This document shows, piece by piece, positions 18,382-28,163 of a stretch of 48,278 nt of DNA (position 1 is its first letter; each line of letters opens with the position of its first letter). The notes beneath the pieces were generated by a model. That model saw nothing but the letters and a program-made list of their open reading frames with translations, had not been told where the DNA came from and searched no databases. The stretch is taken from assembly GCA_002344785.1 (NCBI GenBank), contig DDUL01000001.1, positions 1-48,278 on the forward strand, written 5' to 3'. A program made the position numbers and the translations under genes. This stretch comes from Bdellovibrionaceae bacterium UBA2339 (GTDB lineage Bacteria; Bdellovibrionota; Bdellovibrionia; Bdellovibrionales; JAMPXM01).

Positions 18382-19035
18382 TTAGAAGCGGGGCGAGTTC
18401 AAGGATTGACCGACCGACATTGGGCCGCCCACACCAGCGCCGGCCGCATCCTGAGCCGCGGCCTTTTGATAGGCCAACATCAAGTCCGCAACGTCCTCGG
18501 GAGACATTTGCCGAGCGGCCTCGAGCATCGCCTCTCGCGTGCGGAACTGCGAAAGATAAACCGCGAAGTAATCGCTGACGTTCAGCTCCTGCGCCATTTC
18601 GAGATTCGACTTCGCCTGCTCCACGCGACTCTCCAGGCGCTTGTGATCCGCCACGCGCGCCGTCTTCGTCGCACCGGCCGCAATCGCCGCCACAGGCTTC
18701 GCATCAGCTTTAACGATCGGCGCTCGCTGCCCAGGCGCACGGTCCACGATCGGACCGCGCTCGAGATTGAGATCCGCGATCGCACGCTCCAACTGAATTC
18801 GCGCATCATTCACGCGATGATCTTTCCATGCGCGGAAGCTCAAAACATTGAGCGGCGGAATGTCCGAGGCCACAGGCGCTGAATTTGATGTCGACGCCAA
18901 CGCACTTGGCCCCACCATCGCGCCACCGCCGAACACAGCCGTGCAAACAGCCATGCAAGTCAGCGCGTGCGCAAAGGCCCGCCGAATCGGCGCGCTCACG
19001 GAACTCCATGCGTGATCTGTTCGGGGCGTGGACAC
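18382..19035 (-). CDS. Secreted Ala-rich protein, function unknown
   Basis: About 217 residues when started at the GTG at 19035, which has GGAGAAG five bases upstream. Longer frames lack such a site. Residues about 18-50 form a signal peptide (ALTCMAVCTAVFGGGAMVG, then ALAS). A helical region follows (RVNDARIQLERAIADL and, at about 150-200, RVEQAKSNLEMAQELNVSD and EAARQMSPEDVADLMLAYQ), separated by an Ala/Pro-rich linker. The tail is Gly-rich. It is probably periplasmic. No family was recognised. It is convergent with nothing and lies upstream of the divergent transglutaminase gene. Confidence 0.6.
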   Translation of the reverse strand: MSTPRTDHAWSSVSAPIRRAFAHALTCMAVCTAVFGGGAMVGPSALASTSNSAPVASDIPPLNVLSFRAWKDHRVNDARIQLERAIADLNLERGPIVDRAPGQRAPIVKADAKPVAAIAAGATKTARVADHKRLESRVEQAKSNLEMAQELNVSDYFAVYLSQFRTREAMLEAARQMSPEDVADLMLAYQKAAAQDAAGAGVGGPMSVGQSLNSPRF

Positions 19036-19366
19036 GTTACTTCTCCGTTTCACGAGGTGACCGAGCCTGGGGGCTCGACACCGGATCTCAACAATCGCCA
19101 CAGCCACGAGGATCAAGGCCTGTGCCGTCGACAAAGAAGGCAATACAACCCTACTTTCAGCAGGTTACGAGGCACCTCAAGCCGGAGGCGTGCCGGGACT
19201 CGGCCATAGGGGCTCACCTTTTTTCCCAAACCACTGGATCCATATTTTGACCAGTGGTGAAGCCTCTCTAGCCTTTTCGCACTTCCGGCCCGGCCGGTTT
19301 GCGGACGCCGAGGAAACCCCCTATTTTCCCTCGCGAAAACAAACCCCCGCTCTGAGGAGAACACCC

Positions 19367-20983
19367 GTGACCCAGTCGACGAATTCGCGCCAACCGCGTT
19401 TTGGTTACTTCGCCTGCATGATGGCTTTGGCCGCTGCAGCGACTGTCGCCAGCGCCGAGACCACCGACACCGCCACACAAGCTGCGCCGACGCTCACCGA
19501 GCTCGAGCAGCGCTGGCAGATGTTCCAGGCTAACCCCGTTCAGTTCATGGAGATGACGCCGCCGAAGCGCGTGCAGGGCCGAGCCGCATTGCCGCTCTTC
19601 TCTCCACAAGACATTCGCGATCTCACTTACATGGACAAAAAGAGCGCCGCTCGTCAGCTTTGCGATGAGTCGGGCATCTGCGTTGCCGACGTTCTCGAAG
19701 GCCGCGCGGCCGCTCGTCAGAACGCACGCGACTTCTTCGATGCACGCGAGCTCAATGGCCAGCGCCCCGTCATGGGCCTTAAGCAAATGGAAGCTCAAGG
19801 TTTGATGAGCGGTGAGTTGGCTGAGACTCCTTGGTCAGATTCATACTGGCCGATTTATCAGGGAATTTTGGGTGCACGCTATGCCAACCGCAACTTCATG
19901 GGTGCGGCGAACTGGAAAGCTCACTACGAGTTCACCAGCCAACAGCACACACTCAAGGCGATTGCCGACAAGGGCAGCCCGATCATGCTCGACTCTTTGG
20001 GACCTTCCGAGAAGTACGACTTGCTGATCGGCGAATTGACCAACGGTCGCACAGTTTATGAGTCGGGCTATCTGACGCCCTCGATGTGGGAACAGGGCCG
20101 CGGCTACTGGGATGACCGCGGTGAAGTCGAAGCTTGGATGGGAATCTGCCACGGTTGGGCTGTTGCCGCTTACATGCTGCCGCGTCCTTCGAAATCCGTG
20201 GAGACAACTTCGGCCGACGGAAAGAACACTTTGAAGTTCTATCCTTCGGACATCAAAGGCTTGGCTTCTTACATTTGGGCACAAGCGCGAGTCCCCACTC
20301 GCTTCATCGGTGGACGCTGCAACGACAAAGATGCCAAGCGCGATCCGCAATCGGGCCGCGTGCTCGACGAAGATTGCTTCGACACCAATCCGGCGAACTG
20401 GCATCAGATCGTCGTGAATCAAATCGGCCTGGCGAAAAAATCTTTCGTCATGGACGCGACTTATGATTACGAAGTTTGGAATCACCCGGTTTATTCGTAC
20501 AGCTATCGCTACTTCAACCCCGAGACGGGCCGTCAGGTTGAGACTCTCGAAGAAGCGACAGTGGACATGGCGAACTTCAGCAATGACAAGTTCAAGAAGT
20601 TCCGTTCGCCCAACGCGAAGTCGGTTGTCGGGATCGAGATGGACGTGACGTATGTGGTGGAGACTCAGCCCTCACACGCTGACGTGGACTCGGCCGCTTA
20701 CGATGCGACTTCTTCGGTGACTTACATGTACGACATCGAGCTCGATGCTCAAGGCCGCATGATCGGTGGTGAGTGGTACTCGAACAAGCATCCTGACTTC
20801 TTGTGGAGCCCGGTGGCCGACGGCCGCGCGGCTTCGCAGGGCGACGCTCGCCTCACAGGCACTTGGGATCCTTCGCAGCCGCTGCCCCAGTTCTGGCGCG
20901 ATGTCGCAGTCGCGACAGCCGTGCGCACAGGTATGCCGCTCGCGGGAATCATCGAAGCTTTGATCGAAGCCTCTAACAAGTAA
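19367..20983 (+). CDS. Secreted elicitor-type transglutaminase-like protein
   Basis: About 538 residues starting at the GTG at 19367, with GAGGAG seven bases upstream; this gives a clean signal peptide (FACMMALAAAATVASA). The core matches the transglutaminase elicitor family known from oomycete GP42/M81 and some bacteria. A Cys at about 261 lies in MGICHGWAVAAY, a His at about 346 in NWHQIVVNQ, and an Asp at about 363 in VMDATYDYEVWN, in the order Cys-His-Asp of a papain-like triad. Such enzymes crosslink or hydrolyse Gln side chains of proteins. It is followed 33 bp later by a secreted clostripain-type protease gene on the same strand, so they probably form one unit. Confidence 0.8.
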   Translation: MTQSTNSRQPRFGYFACMMALAAAATVASAETTDTATQAAPTLTELEQRWQMFQANPVQFMEMTPPKRVQGRAALPLFSPQDIRDLTYMDKKSAARQLCDESGICVADVLEGRAAARQNARDFFDARELNGQRPVMGLKQMEAQGLMSGELAETPWSDSYWPIYQGILGARYANRNFMGAANWKAHYEFTSQQHTLKAIADKGSPIMLDSLGPSEKYDLLIGELTNGRTVYESGYLTPSMWEQGRGYWDDRGEVEAWMGICHGWAVAAYMLPRPSKSVETTSADGKNTLKFYPSDIKGLASYIWAQARVPTRFIGGRCNDKDAKRDPQSGRVLDEDCFDTNPANWHQIVVNQIGLAKKSFVMDATYDYEVWNHPVYSYSYRYFNPETGRQVETLEEATVDMANFSNDKFKKFRSPNAKSVVGIEMDVTYVVETQPSHADVDSAAYDATSSVTYMYDIELDAQGRMIGGEWYSNKHPDFLWSPVADGRAASQGDARLTGTWDPSQPLPQFWRDVAVATAVRTGMPLAGIIEALIEASNK

Positions 20984-21016
20984 GACTCTCACTCGCGAGA
21001 GTCTTGAGGAGCCCGC

Positions 21017-22675
21017 ATGTCGCAAGGACAAAAAAGCTTCAGCGCTTTCTTCCTTGCGACGTTTTTGGTGGCTCTGATTTTGAGGCCGTCCCTCGGGGCG
21101 GCGTCTTCATTTCCAAGTTGGTTTCCCCAACAAAGTTGTGAACAAGCCTGGGGAAAACGCGATCAAGCGGCCTACGATTGGAAGCGCGATGTGCAACGCG
21201 ATTCGCAGCTTGGCAATCTCGGCTATGCCTCGTATCAGCGGCGACTTGCGCAAGACGGCGTGGTGGCCCGACGTGACTGTTACAAACAGTGGACAATCCT
21301 CGTTTACATCGCGGCCGATAATGATCTGAGTCCTTACGCGCTCTGGGATCTGGATGAGATGGAGGGCCGCTTTGAGAGCGGTCGCCATGCGGGTTCCACA
21401 TTGAAAACCGACCTGATCACGCAACTCGATACCGAAGGACCCACAGGCATTCGACGTCTACATGTCTTCCAGCGGGAAGATCGACCTTATGTCGCGGCCA
21501 AGTCCAAAGCCGAATTCGCGAATCGCACACCCGCCGATATTCAATCACCTATTGTGCAACTGATCGCGGAAGACGGCGCGGCTTTGCCAGATCAAGATCA
21601 ACGGCTCAAAGACTTTCTCGCTTGGGGAGTACGCGAATATCCCGCCGAGCACTACATGGTGATCCTTTGGGGACACGGCCAAGGCTGGAGCGCAGATCCC
21701 GACGAGTCACTGCCGGCCTCCCGCTGGGGCTTGGAGTCGACAGTGAGTTTGCCAGCGGATTTACCGCAGGCCGATGCGACAGGTCGCTTCGGCGGCGTGC
21801 TGTTTGATCCCGCATCCAAATCCGCGCTTCACATCAACCAACTGGCGCGCGTCTTGGACGACGTGGTTCAGAATACTCTAGAGGGACGACGCTTCGATAT
21901 TTATGCCAGCGACGCCTGTCTCATGCAGATGGCTGAGGTCGCCTATGAAGTCGCGCCCTTCACTCGCTACATCGTCGGCTCGGCCCAAGTGCAGAGCTAT
22001 CTAGGCCTTCCCTATCGACGCCTGCTTTATGAGCTCAACACCGGACGTCTGCTCTCGGCATCGCGAAGGCCGACGGGACGCTTCGATGAGGCCGATGCAC
22101 TGGCGCGCATGCTGCCGGAACTTGCGGAGCAGTCGCTAGATCCTCAACGCGGACATCAAGGACAAGCGGATCAAAAGGCCATCGAGACTTTCACGATGAG
22201 CACGCTCGCCAGTGATCAGCTGCTGTGGAACTTCGCTCCTGAAGTGCGCCAATTGGGTCTGCGCATTCGCGAGTACCTAGCAGAAGACAGCTTTCGCGCG
22301 ATGGACCTTCCGCAAGTCGCGCGGCTTGCACCTTCATTTATGGGTGGTGGCAAAGAGTTCGGCGCGTTTTTGACTTTGCTCGAACAAGCTCTCGAACTGG
22401 AAGTCGATAGATCCGGTCAGGTCAGTGATGCAACACGACGCCTGGCCGAACAGATTCTGCGGACTCGGGTGGCGCTCGACGAAACGGTTTTGGAACGAAA
22501 ATTTGGTCGAGCCTACAGGTCCACCGAGCAGGGCTTTCACCTTCTGGGTTACCGTGCCCTTGGCGTATGGCTGCCGCAGGGGCCATTGGAGTTTCAGCGA
22601 CGCGCCCCTGACTTTCGACGCTCGAAGTTCCATCAAGCCACCGGCTGGTTGGATTGGCTCGATGACATTTACTGA
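21017..22675 (+). CDS. Secreted clostripain-family (C11) cysteine protease
   Basis: 552 residues with an N-terminal signal peptide (about 8-30). The C11 landmarks are present: WTILVYIAADNDLSPYAL, the catalytic His at about 220 in VILWGHGQGW and the catalytic Cys at about 301 in IYASDACLMQMAEVAYE. C11 peptidases cleave after Arg or Lys and often self-process; a QLGL-like segment and Arg/Lys-rich stretches occur between domains. The protein is probably exported. GAGGAG lies just before the ATG. Its tight linkage to the transglutaminase gene suggests joint action on external proteins. Confidence 0.85.
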   Translation: MSQGQKSFSAFFLATFLVALILRPSLGAASSFPSWFPQQSCEQAWGKRDQAAYDWKRDVQRDSQLGNLGYASYQRRLAQDGVVARRDCYKQWTILVYIAADNDLSPYALWDLDEMEGRFESGRHAGSTLKTDLITQLDTEGPTGIRRLHVFQREDRPYVAAKSKAEFANRTPADIQSPIVQLIAEDGAALPDQDQRLKDFLAWGVREYPAEHYMVILWGHGQGWSADPDESLPASRWGLESTVSLPADLPQADATGRFGGVLFDPASKSALHINQLARVLDDVVQNTLEGRRFDIYASDACLMQMAEVAYEVAPFTRYIVGSAQVQSYLGLPYRRLLYELNTGRLLSASRRPTGRFDEADALARMLPELAEQSLDPQRGHQGQADQKAIETFTMSTLASDQLLWNFAPEVRQLGLRIREYLAEDSFRAMDLPQVARLAPSFMGGGKEFGAFLTLLEQALELEVDRSGQVSDATRRLAEQILRTRVALDETVLERKFGRAYRSTEQGFHLLGYRALGVWLPQGPLEFQRRAPDFRRSKFHQATGWLDWLDDIY

Positions 22676-22696
22676 AGGCTTCACTAGCATTGAGGC

Positions 22697-23641
22697 ATGA
22701 CACTTCAGCAGCTCATGTACGTGGTCGCCGTTGCCAAACATCGTAATTTCAGCGTCGCTGCCGAGAAGTGCTTCGTCACGCAACCGACCCTATCCATGCA
22801 AATTCAAAAACTCGAAGACGAACTGGGCATGGAAATCTTCGACCGACGACACACGCCGATTGAAGTGACCGCGCAGGGTCGGGCGATCGTTCAGCAAGCG
22901 CAGGCCGTTCTCGCGGAGGCCGATCGGCTCAAAGCCTTGGCAAAAGAAGAGATCGATCAAGTCGCGCCGGAGATTCGCGTCGGCGTGATTCCCACTCTCG
23001 GCTCAAGTCTGATCCCTCGTTTGGTGAGCGGCATGAAGCACGAGTTTCCCGACACGCGCCTCATCATCGAAGAGCGGCAAACTCGCGACGTCATCACCAG
23101 CCTCAAAGCTGGCGAGTTGGATCTTGGCCTGGTCGTGACACCACTGGACGACGACAGCCTAATCGCTGAACCTCTTTTTCTAGAGGCCTTCTATCTTTAC
23201 ATTCATGACCAACATCCGCTCGCTCAGAAAAAGTCCATCGACCGACAGCAATTGCAATTGCGCGAACTGTGGCTATTGAGCGAAGGCCACTGCTTTCGCG
23301 AACAAGCCATGAGCCTGTGTTCGGATCGCAAGCGCGTGCAAGACGATCAGCGTCCGCTCTTTGAGAGCGGCAGCTTGGAGACTCTTCGCAAGATGGTCGA
23401 TCAAACAGGTGGCTACACCTTGCTGCCGGAGCTCTCGATCGAGGATCTTCCGAGCGCAAGTCGCAAAAACATTCGCAGCATCACCGCACCCGCACCCGCG
23501 CGCGAAGTGAGTTTGGTTCATCACCAAACTTATCGAAGGCGCGCGACCATCGATGCCGTATCACGCGCCATCGTGCGCAGTCTTCCGTCGCATCTCGTCG
23601 AAGGGCGCAAACTGAAGAAGATCAATCTGCCTCTCAGTTGA
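22697..23641 (+). CDS. oxyR: LysR-type regulator OxyR
   Basis: 314 residues. The N-terminal winged HTH has the LysR pattern (FSVAAEKCFVTQPTLSMQIQKLE). The effector domain contains GHCFREQAMSLC, with Cys199 and Cys208, exactly the redox pair and numbering of Escherichia coli OxyR. It should therefore sense peroxide by forming a disulfide. It starts 21 bp after the protease gene. The likely target, ahpCF, lies about 2 kb downstream on the other strand, with the S41 protease gene in between. The C-terminus carries a short extra basic tail. Confidence 0.93.
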   Translation: MTLQQLMYVVAVAKHRNFSVAAEKCFVTQPTLSMQIQKLEDELGMEIFDRRHTPIEVTAQGRAIVQQAQAVLAEADRLKALAKEEIDQVAPEIRVGVIPTLGSSLIPRLVSGMKHEFPDTRLIIEERQTRDVITSLKAGELDLGLVVTPLDDDSLIAEPLFLEAFYLYIHDQHPLAQKKSIDRQQLQLRELWLLSEGHCFREQAMSLCSDRKRVQDDQRPLFESGSLETLRKMVDQTGGYTLLPELSIEDLPSASRKNIRSITAPAPAREVSLVHHQTYRRRATIDAVSRAIVRSLPSHLVEGRKLKKINLPLS

Positions 23642-23813
23642 TGGCGAAACTCGCCACACCCAAACTGTCAGAAAATTGTGTGCGATTTTGCGTCTCGCTC
23701 CACTTCGCCCTGCAACGAGATCCGAGTTCCCGATTGACGCTCGAGCGGCAATGGAATTCGCTGTCGGGGCTTGAGGGTTTTGAAGTTTTTCATGGCATGG
23801 ATGGGGGGCCTAC

Positions 23814-25685
23814 ATGCGTCTTGCGCTTTCTTTTTTAAGATCAAGTTTGAGTTTGCGAGTTCACGTCACACAATGCCTCGCGGCCTTTGGCCTCGGCATC
23901 ACCTTGATTGGCTGCGGATATCCGGGGCGTGATTTGGGTCCGGTGGAAAAGGCTGCGGAGATCGAATGGCTCTACGGCACCTTCGAGCGCAACTATGCTC
24001 CGGCCGAGTGGAAGGCCGATGCACAAGGCCCGATTCCGGGCGTGACATTGGCGCAGGCGAAGCAAGACTGCCTCGCGCAAAGTGCGACAATTCAGAAAGC
24101 GGACGAATTCATGGCGCACATGAGCCGTTGCGTGAATCGCTTTGCCGATGCCCACACGCGCATCAGTGGCATGGGCCAAGTTTTGCCCGAAACGATTCAA
24201 GTGGCGCATCTCGGATTTCAAACGCAACTGGTCCGCTTCGACGCCAACACGGACGAGGCCAAGCCACCGCGCCTGGAGTACGGACTTCGCGTCGTGCAGA
24301 TCTTGCCGACGACGACTGACACCAAATTCCCTGTCAAAGAGGGCGATCTCATCACAAAGGTCGACGGCCGCGACGTGCAGGTTTACTTGCGCGAAGAGCT
24401 GATGCCTTACTTCAATTTGGGCCATGAGCCCGCGTCGCTCGTGATGTCGGGCCAAGCCTTTGCGCTACGCGATTCTTCAACAGCGCCGCTGCCGAAGGCT
24501 CAAGACGTGAGCCTCGAGATCAATCGCGAAGGAACCTTGGTCAGCGTTCAGCTTCCTTGGAATCACATCGATCACGTCGAGTTCAACAAGGCCCTTGAAG
24601 CTGCGAAGCCAAAAGCGACCGAGGCCTCGGCAAACAACTTCCGCGGCTATTGGGTCGGCTTCGATGGCGTCGACGCTTTGCTCGGTTTGCTGCAAAAGTA
24701 CCGCTCGCAAATCGGCGAGCGCGTTCGCTTGCTGCTCACCAACGGCTTTCGCGTCTACAACTTGAATGCGACGATTGCGCAAGCGCGCCGATTGCTCGCT
24801 GCCCAAGAAGATGAAAAGCAAGAGAAAGGTAAAGAGCTGACATCCATTGAATCGGCCATCGAAGAGTTCACCACTCCGATGGAGATCTTCGATGTTTCAG
24901 TTGAGCCCTTTAAAGCGAAACTCTTGCTCGCGCAGGATGGCAGCCGCCTGGGCTACATCAAGTTCGATAGCTTCTCCGGCGGGGATGAGGCCCTCAAAGC
25001 CTTCCGCGGGTTGATCGCGCGTTTCAACAAGTCGCAAGTGAAGGGCTTGATCATTGATCTGCTCGACAATGGCGGCGGCGATTTGATCCTCGGCATGCAG
25101 ATGTTGAACTCACTCAGCATCAAGAGCTTGCAGTACCCGAAGATGCAACTCGCGCTGAACGACAACTGGCTCAATAGCTTCAAGTCAGATTCGCTGTATG
25201 CGGCGAGCGATGCTCAGCGCACTTTGGCTAAGCGCGTGCTCACGCAAATGCGCCAGGACATGGCGGCAGGCCGCCGACTTTCGCAGCCGATCTCGGTCAC
25301 GGAGCTTTCGCCCTTTGACTTCGATAGCCTCAAAACAGATTGCGAGACTTCAGGAAAATGCTTGCGCAAAGGCGCCAAGATCAGCGTGTTGATCAACGAG
25401 ACTTGCGCATCGATGTGCGACATCTTCGCGGCCGTTGTGCGCGACAATCAGTTGGGTCGCCTCTTTGGCTCACAGACCATGGGCGCCGGCGGCAATGTCG
25501 TCAGCCACGCCTTCTCGCCGGTTACGAAGATGATCCTCGGGCAGACAGAGTCCTTGATCGTCGATGTTTCAGGGCAATACCTGGAAAACCGAGGCGTCAA
25601 GCCGGATCAGTCCATCGATACGCTGATGGACCGCGATCAAAACTACGTCGACACCATTCGCTCCGCGATGAAGTGGTCGCTCTGA
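23814..25685 (+). CDS. S41-family (C-terminal processing-like) protease lipoprotein
   Basis: 623 residues. The signal peptide ends in LIGC-GY, a lipobox, so Cys at about 34 would be lipidated. A degenerate PDZ domain (about 160-215: VKEGDLITKVDGRDVQVYL) precedes the S41 domain (about 370-600), which has GYIKFDSF, LIIDLLDNGGG and the nucleophile region NETCASMCDIFAAVVRDN. The Ser in CASMCD aligns with the catalytic Ser of tail-specific proteases. QTMGAGGNV follows. The catalytic Lys is not identified with certainty, so activity is probable rather than shown. The gene is single, with its own terminator. Confidence 0.82.
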   Translation: MRLALSFLRSSLSLRVHVTQCLAAFGLGITLIGCGYPGRDLGPVEKAAEIEWLYGTFERNYAPAEWKADAQGPIPGVTLAQAKQDCLAQSATIQKADEFMAHMSRCVNRFADAHTRISGMGQVLPETIQVAHLGFQTQLVRFDANTDEAKPPRLEYGLRVVQILPTTTDTKFPVKEGDLITKVDGRDVQVYLREELMPYFNLGHEPASLVMSGQAFALRDSSTAPLPKAQDVSLEINREGTLVSVQLPWNHIDHVEFNKALEAAKPKATEASANNFRGYWVGFDGVDALLGLLQKYRSQIGERVRLLLTNGFRVYNLNATIAQARRLLAAQEDEKQEKGKELTSIESAIEEFTTPMEIFDVSVEPFKAKLLLAQDGSRLGYIKFDSFSGGDEALKAFRGLIARFNKSQVKGLIIDLLDNGGGDLILGMQMLNSLSIKSLQYPKMQLALNDNWLNSFKSDSLYAASDAQRTLAKRVLTQMRQDMAAGRRLSQPISVTELSPFDFDSLKTDCETSGKCLRKGAKISVLINETCASMCDIFAAVVRDNQLGRLFGSQTMGAGGNVVSHAFSPVTKMILGQTESLIVDVSGQYLENRGVKPDQSIDTLMDRDQNYVDTIRSAMKWSL

Positions 25686-25716
25686 TCGTCTGACGAACTA
25701 AAGACGAGTGGACGAT

Positions 25717-25750
25717 GGCCCAAGCTGAACGGCTTGGGCCTTTTTATTTT
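25717..25750. terminator. Bidirectional terminator between the S41 protease gene and ahpF
   Basis: A perfect 9-bp stem GGCCCAAGC/GCTTGGGCC with a six-base loop, followed by TTTTTATTTT. It closes the S41 protease transcript. The convergent ahpCF transcript ends just before it, though its minus-strand U tract is weaker. Confidence 0.9.
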
Positions 25751-25758
25751 CGCGACGT

Positions 25759-27330
25759 TTAGGCAGTGGCGTGCATTCGATCTTCGAATGCGGCTAATGC
25801 AGCCTTAGCGCCCTCGCCCATCGCGATGATGATCTGCTTATAAGGTGTCGTGGTCACATCGCCCGCGGCATAGATGCCAGGGACCGACGTTCGGCCTTTT
25901 TCATCGACGATGACTTCGCCGAACTTGGAAAGCTCAACCACGCCTTTGAGAAACTGTGAGTTGGGCACCAAACCAATTTGCACAAAGACGCCGTCCAATT
26001 CGAGAGTCTGAATGTCGTTGGTGGCTCGATTCATATAGCGAAGCGCCTTCACCACCTTGCCATCGCCGACGACTTCTTCAGTCTTCGCCTGCGTGATGAT
26101 GCTGACGTTCGGAAGAGTCTTGAGCTTATCGACTAAAATTTTGTCGGCCTTCAGTTCGGTGTTGAATTCGAGCAGCACAACTTCGCGAACTATACCCGCC
26201 AGGTCGATGGCCGCCTCAACACCCGAGTTTCCGCCGCCAATGACGGCGACCTTCTTACCTTTGTAGTAGGGACCATCGCAGTGCGGACAGAAGGCGACGC
26301 CGCGACCGATGTATTCCTTCTCTCCAGGCACACCCAGCTCCCGCCACTTCGCGCCCGTGGTGACGATCACGCTTGCCGCCCGCAGATATTCTCCGGACTC
26401 CAGGAGGATCTCCGTCTGCGCGCCTTCCTTACGCATCTCTTTCACACGTCGATGTTCCAAAATCTGCACAGGGTAATGCCCCAAGTGCTGCGCCAGCTGA
26501 CCCGCCAATTGCGGGCCCTCGGTGTATGGAACTGAAATCAAGTTCTCGATGCCTCGAGTTTCTTGAACCTGTCCGCCGATGCGCTCGGCGATCAGCGCTG
26601 TCTTCAAGCCTTTGCGTACAGAATAGATCGCCGCCGAGGCCCCCGCTGGGCCACCGCCGACTACGACGACGTCGAACTGACCCAAGTCTCGCGGCTTGGC
26701 CTCGACAGGCGCATCGGACTTTCCAAACTCGGCTTCGAGCTTCGCAATCAGATCCAACAAGTTGATTCGACCAGAGTGAATCAATCGACCTTGCGTGACC
26801 ACGCTAGGCACGCCCTGAATTTTGAGTTGGTCGATTTCGTCTTGCGCGTAGGCGCCGTCGATCATTTCGTGCTGGAAGTCAGGGTGCAAAAGCGCCATTT
26901 GATTCAAGGCCTGCACCACATCTGGACAATTTTCGCAGGTGAGCGAGATGAAAGTGCGCAGACGAATCGGCCCCTTCAGTCTGCGAATGCGCTCCTGCAA
27001 TACTTCGTCGGGCATTTTGCCGCGCCCGCCGGCATTGAGAATCGCGAGAATCAGCGAGCTGAACTCGTGGCCTCCGGGAATGCCGCTGAAAGTGATTCCC
27101 GTGGCGCGCCCGCCGCGATGAACATGAAAGCGCGGCATCGGCGAGCCCATTCCAGGCGATGATACTTCTTTTCGCACCTGAATGTGCGGGCTCGTTTCCG
27201 CCACGCCTTCCAAAAGATCGAGCAGCTCAACTTGATCGCTGTGCTGACTCAGCTCGACGACCAATTCGACACTCTCGCTCAAAGGAGCGAAGACTTCTCG
27301 CAATTGATTCTTCAGATCTGAGTCCAACAC
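25759..27330 (-). CDS. ahpF: Alkyl hydroperoxide reductase subunit F
   Basis: A 523-residue flavoprotein that passes electrons from NAD(P)H to AhpC. It has a tandem thioredoxin-like N-terminal domain with the redox pair Cys132/Cys135 (TCENC), an FAD-binding GGGPAGASAA (about 225-234), the second redox pair Cys348/Cys351 (FCPHCDGP) and an NAD-binding GGGNSGVEAA. It begins with a GTG at 27330 with AAGGAGG five bases upstream. It is the second gene of the ahpCF operon (34 bp after ahpC). The length is normal. Confidence 0.96.
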   Translation of the reverse strand: MLDSDLKNQLREVFAPLSESVELVVELSQHSDQVELLDLLEGVAETSPHIQVRKEVSSPGMGSPMPRFHVHRGGRATGITFSGIPGGHEFSSLILAILNAGGRGKMPDEVLQERIRRLKGPIRLRTFISLTCENCPDVVQALNQMALLHPDFQHEMIDGAYAQDEIDQLKIQGVPSVVTQGRLIHSGRINLLDLIAKLEAEFGKSDAPVEAKPRDLGQFDVVVVGGGPAGASAAIYSVRKGLKTALIAERIGGQVQETRGIENLISVPYTEGPQLAGQLAQHLGHYPVQILEHRRVKEMRKEGAQTEILLESGEYLRAASVIVTTGAKWRELGVPGEKEYIGRGVAFCPHCDGPYYKGKKVAVIGGGNSGVEAAIDLAGIVREVVLLEFNTELKADKILVDKLKTLPNVSIITQAKTEEVVGDGKVVKALRYMNRATNDIQTLELDGVFVQIGLVPNSQFLKGVVELSKFGEVIVDEKGRTSVPGIYAAGDVTTTPYKQIIIAMGEGAKAALAAFEDRMHATA

Positions 27331-27364
27331 AGTGACCTCCTTGAAATGCTTTAGGCTGCAAAAC

Positions 27365-27931
27365 TTAAATTTTGCCGACCAAGTTCAGACCGGGTTTCAG
27401 TGTCTTGTCGCCCGGGCGCCACTTCGCGGGGCAAACTTCTCCGGGGTGCGAAGCGACGAACTGCGCGGCTTGCACTTTGCGGACAAGCTCATCGGCGTTG
27501 CGGCCGATGCCGTTGTCGTGGATCTCTGAAATTTTGATTTTGCCTTCCGGATCAACGAGGAAAGTTCCGCGGTAAGCCAGACCTTCTTCTTCAATGTAAA
27601 CACCGAAGGCGCGCGACAGGTGACCTGTGGGGTCCGCGAGCATCGGGTACTTGATCTTCTTGATCGTCTCCGAAGCATCATGCCATGCCTTGTGAGTGAA
27701 GTGCGTGTCCGTGCTCACGCCGTACACTTCGACACCCATCTTTTGCAGTTCGGGATACTTGTCGGCGAGGTCGCCGAGTTCGGTCGGGCACACGAAGGTG
27801 AAGTCCGCCGGATAGAAGAAAAACACCGACCACTTACCGCGCAGATCATCCTGCGTGACGGTCTTGAAGGCGTCGTTGTGATAAGCTTGCACTTTGAAAT
27901 CGGGAACGCGGCTGTTGATGAGAGTCGCCAT
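27365..27931 (-). CDS. ahpC: Alkyl hydroperoxide reductase subunit C (peroxiredoxin)
   Basis: A 188-residue typical 2-Cys peroxiredoxin that reduces peroxides. The peroxidatic Cys48 lies in FTFVCPTEL and the resolving Cys167 in GEVCPAKW. The start at 27931 is chosen because AAGGAG precedes it by about 10 bases and the protein then begins at the usual place; the frame extends further upstream without meaning. OxyR control is expected from the nearby oxyR gene. The upstream region has only a weak match to an OxyR-type site. Confidence 0.97.
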   Translation of the reverse strand: MATLINSRVPDFKVQAYHNDAFKTVTQDDLRGKWSVFFFYPADFTFVCPTELGDLADKYPELQKMGVEVYGVSTDTHFTHKAWHDASETIKKIKYPMLADPTGHLSRAFGVYIEEEGLAYRGTFLVDPEGKIKISEIHDNGIGRNADELVRKVQAAQFVASHPGEVCPAKWRPGDKTLKPGLNLVGKI

Positions 27932-28046
27932 GCAACTGTCTCCTTGAGAAGGGGTTTGAGGTTTGCCGGATCTGGTTTGGCTCCTAAGGGGGGCTCTTCC
28001 AAATCCGCGTTCATTACCTTCTGCTAAGATAGACGAAGCTGCGTAG

Positions 28047-28075
28047 TTGATAAAATCGATATTAACTCTTGTTAA
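28047..28075 (-). promoter_or_regulatory. Candidate ahpCF promoter with inverted repeat
   Basis: On the minus strand TTAACA (plus-strand 28070-28075) and TATCAA (28047-28052) are 17 bases apart. The -35 lies within a perfect inverted repeat, TTAAC-TCTT-GTTAA (28062-28075). Both boxes are only moderate matches. The position, about 115 bp upstream of ahpC, fits a regulated promoter. Confidence 0.35.
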
Positions 28076-28102
28076 ATTGAGAAAATCTATGGCGTCAGCC
28101 AA

Positions 28103-28132
28103 TAAAAAAGGGAGCGCGAACGCTCCCTTTTT
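28103..28132. terminator. Bidirectional terminator after the RRM gene
   Basis: The stem GGGAGCG/CGCTCCC with a CGAA tetraloop has AAAAAA on the left and TTTTT on the right. It serves the RRM-protein transcript on the minus strand and insulates the ahpC promoter. Confidence 0.88.
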
Positions 28133-28163
28133 GATCCTTCTATTGGCCTTTAGGCCAGGTGGA

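Noticed and set aside
28021..28080. An OxyR tetra-repeat site before ahpC
   Set aside because: Only scattered matches to ATAG/CTAT spaced by seven bases; too weak to call.
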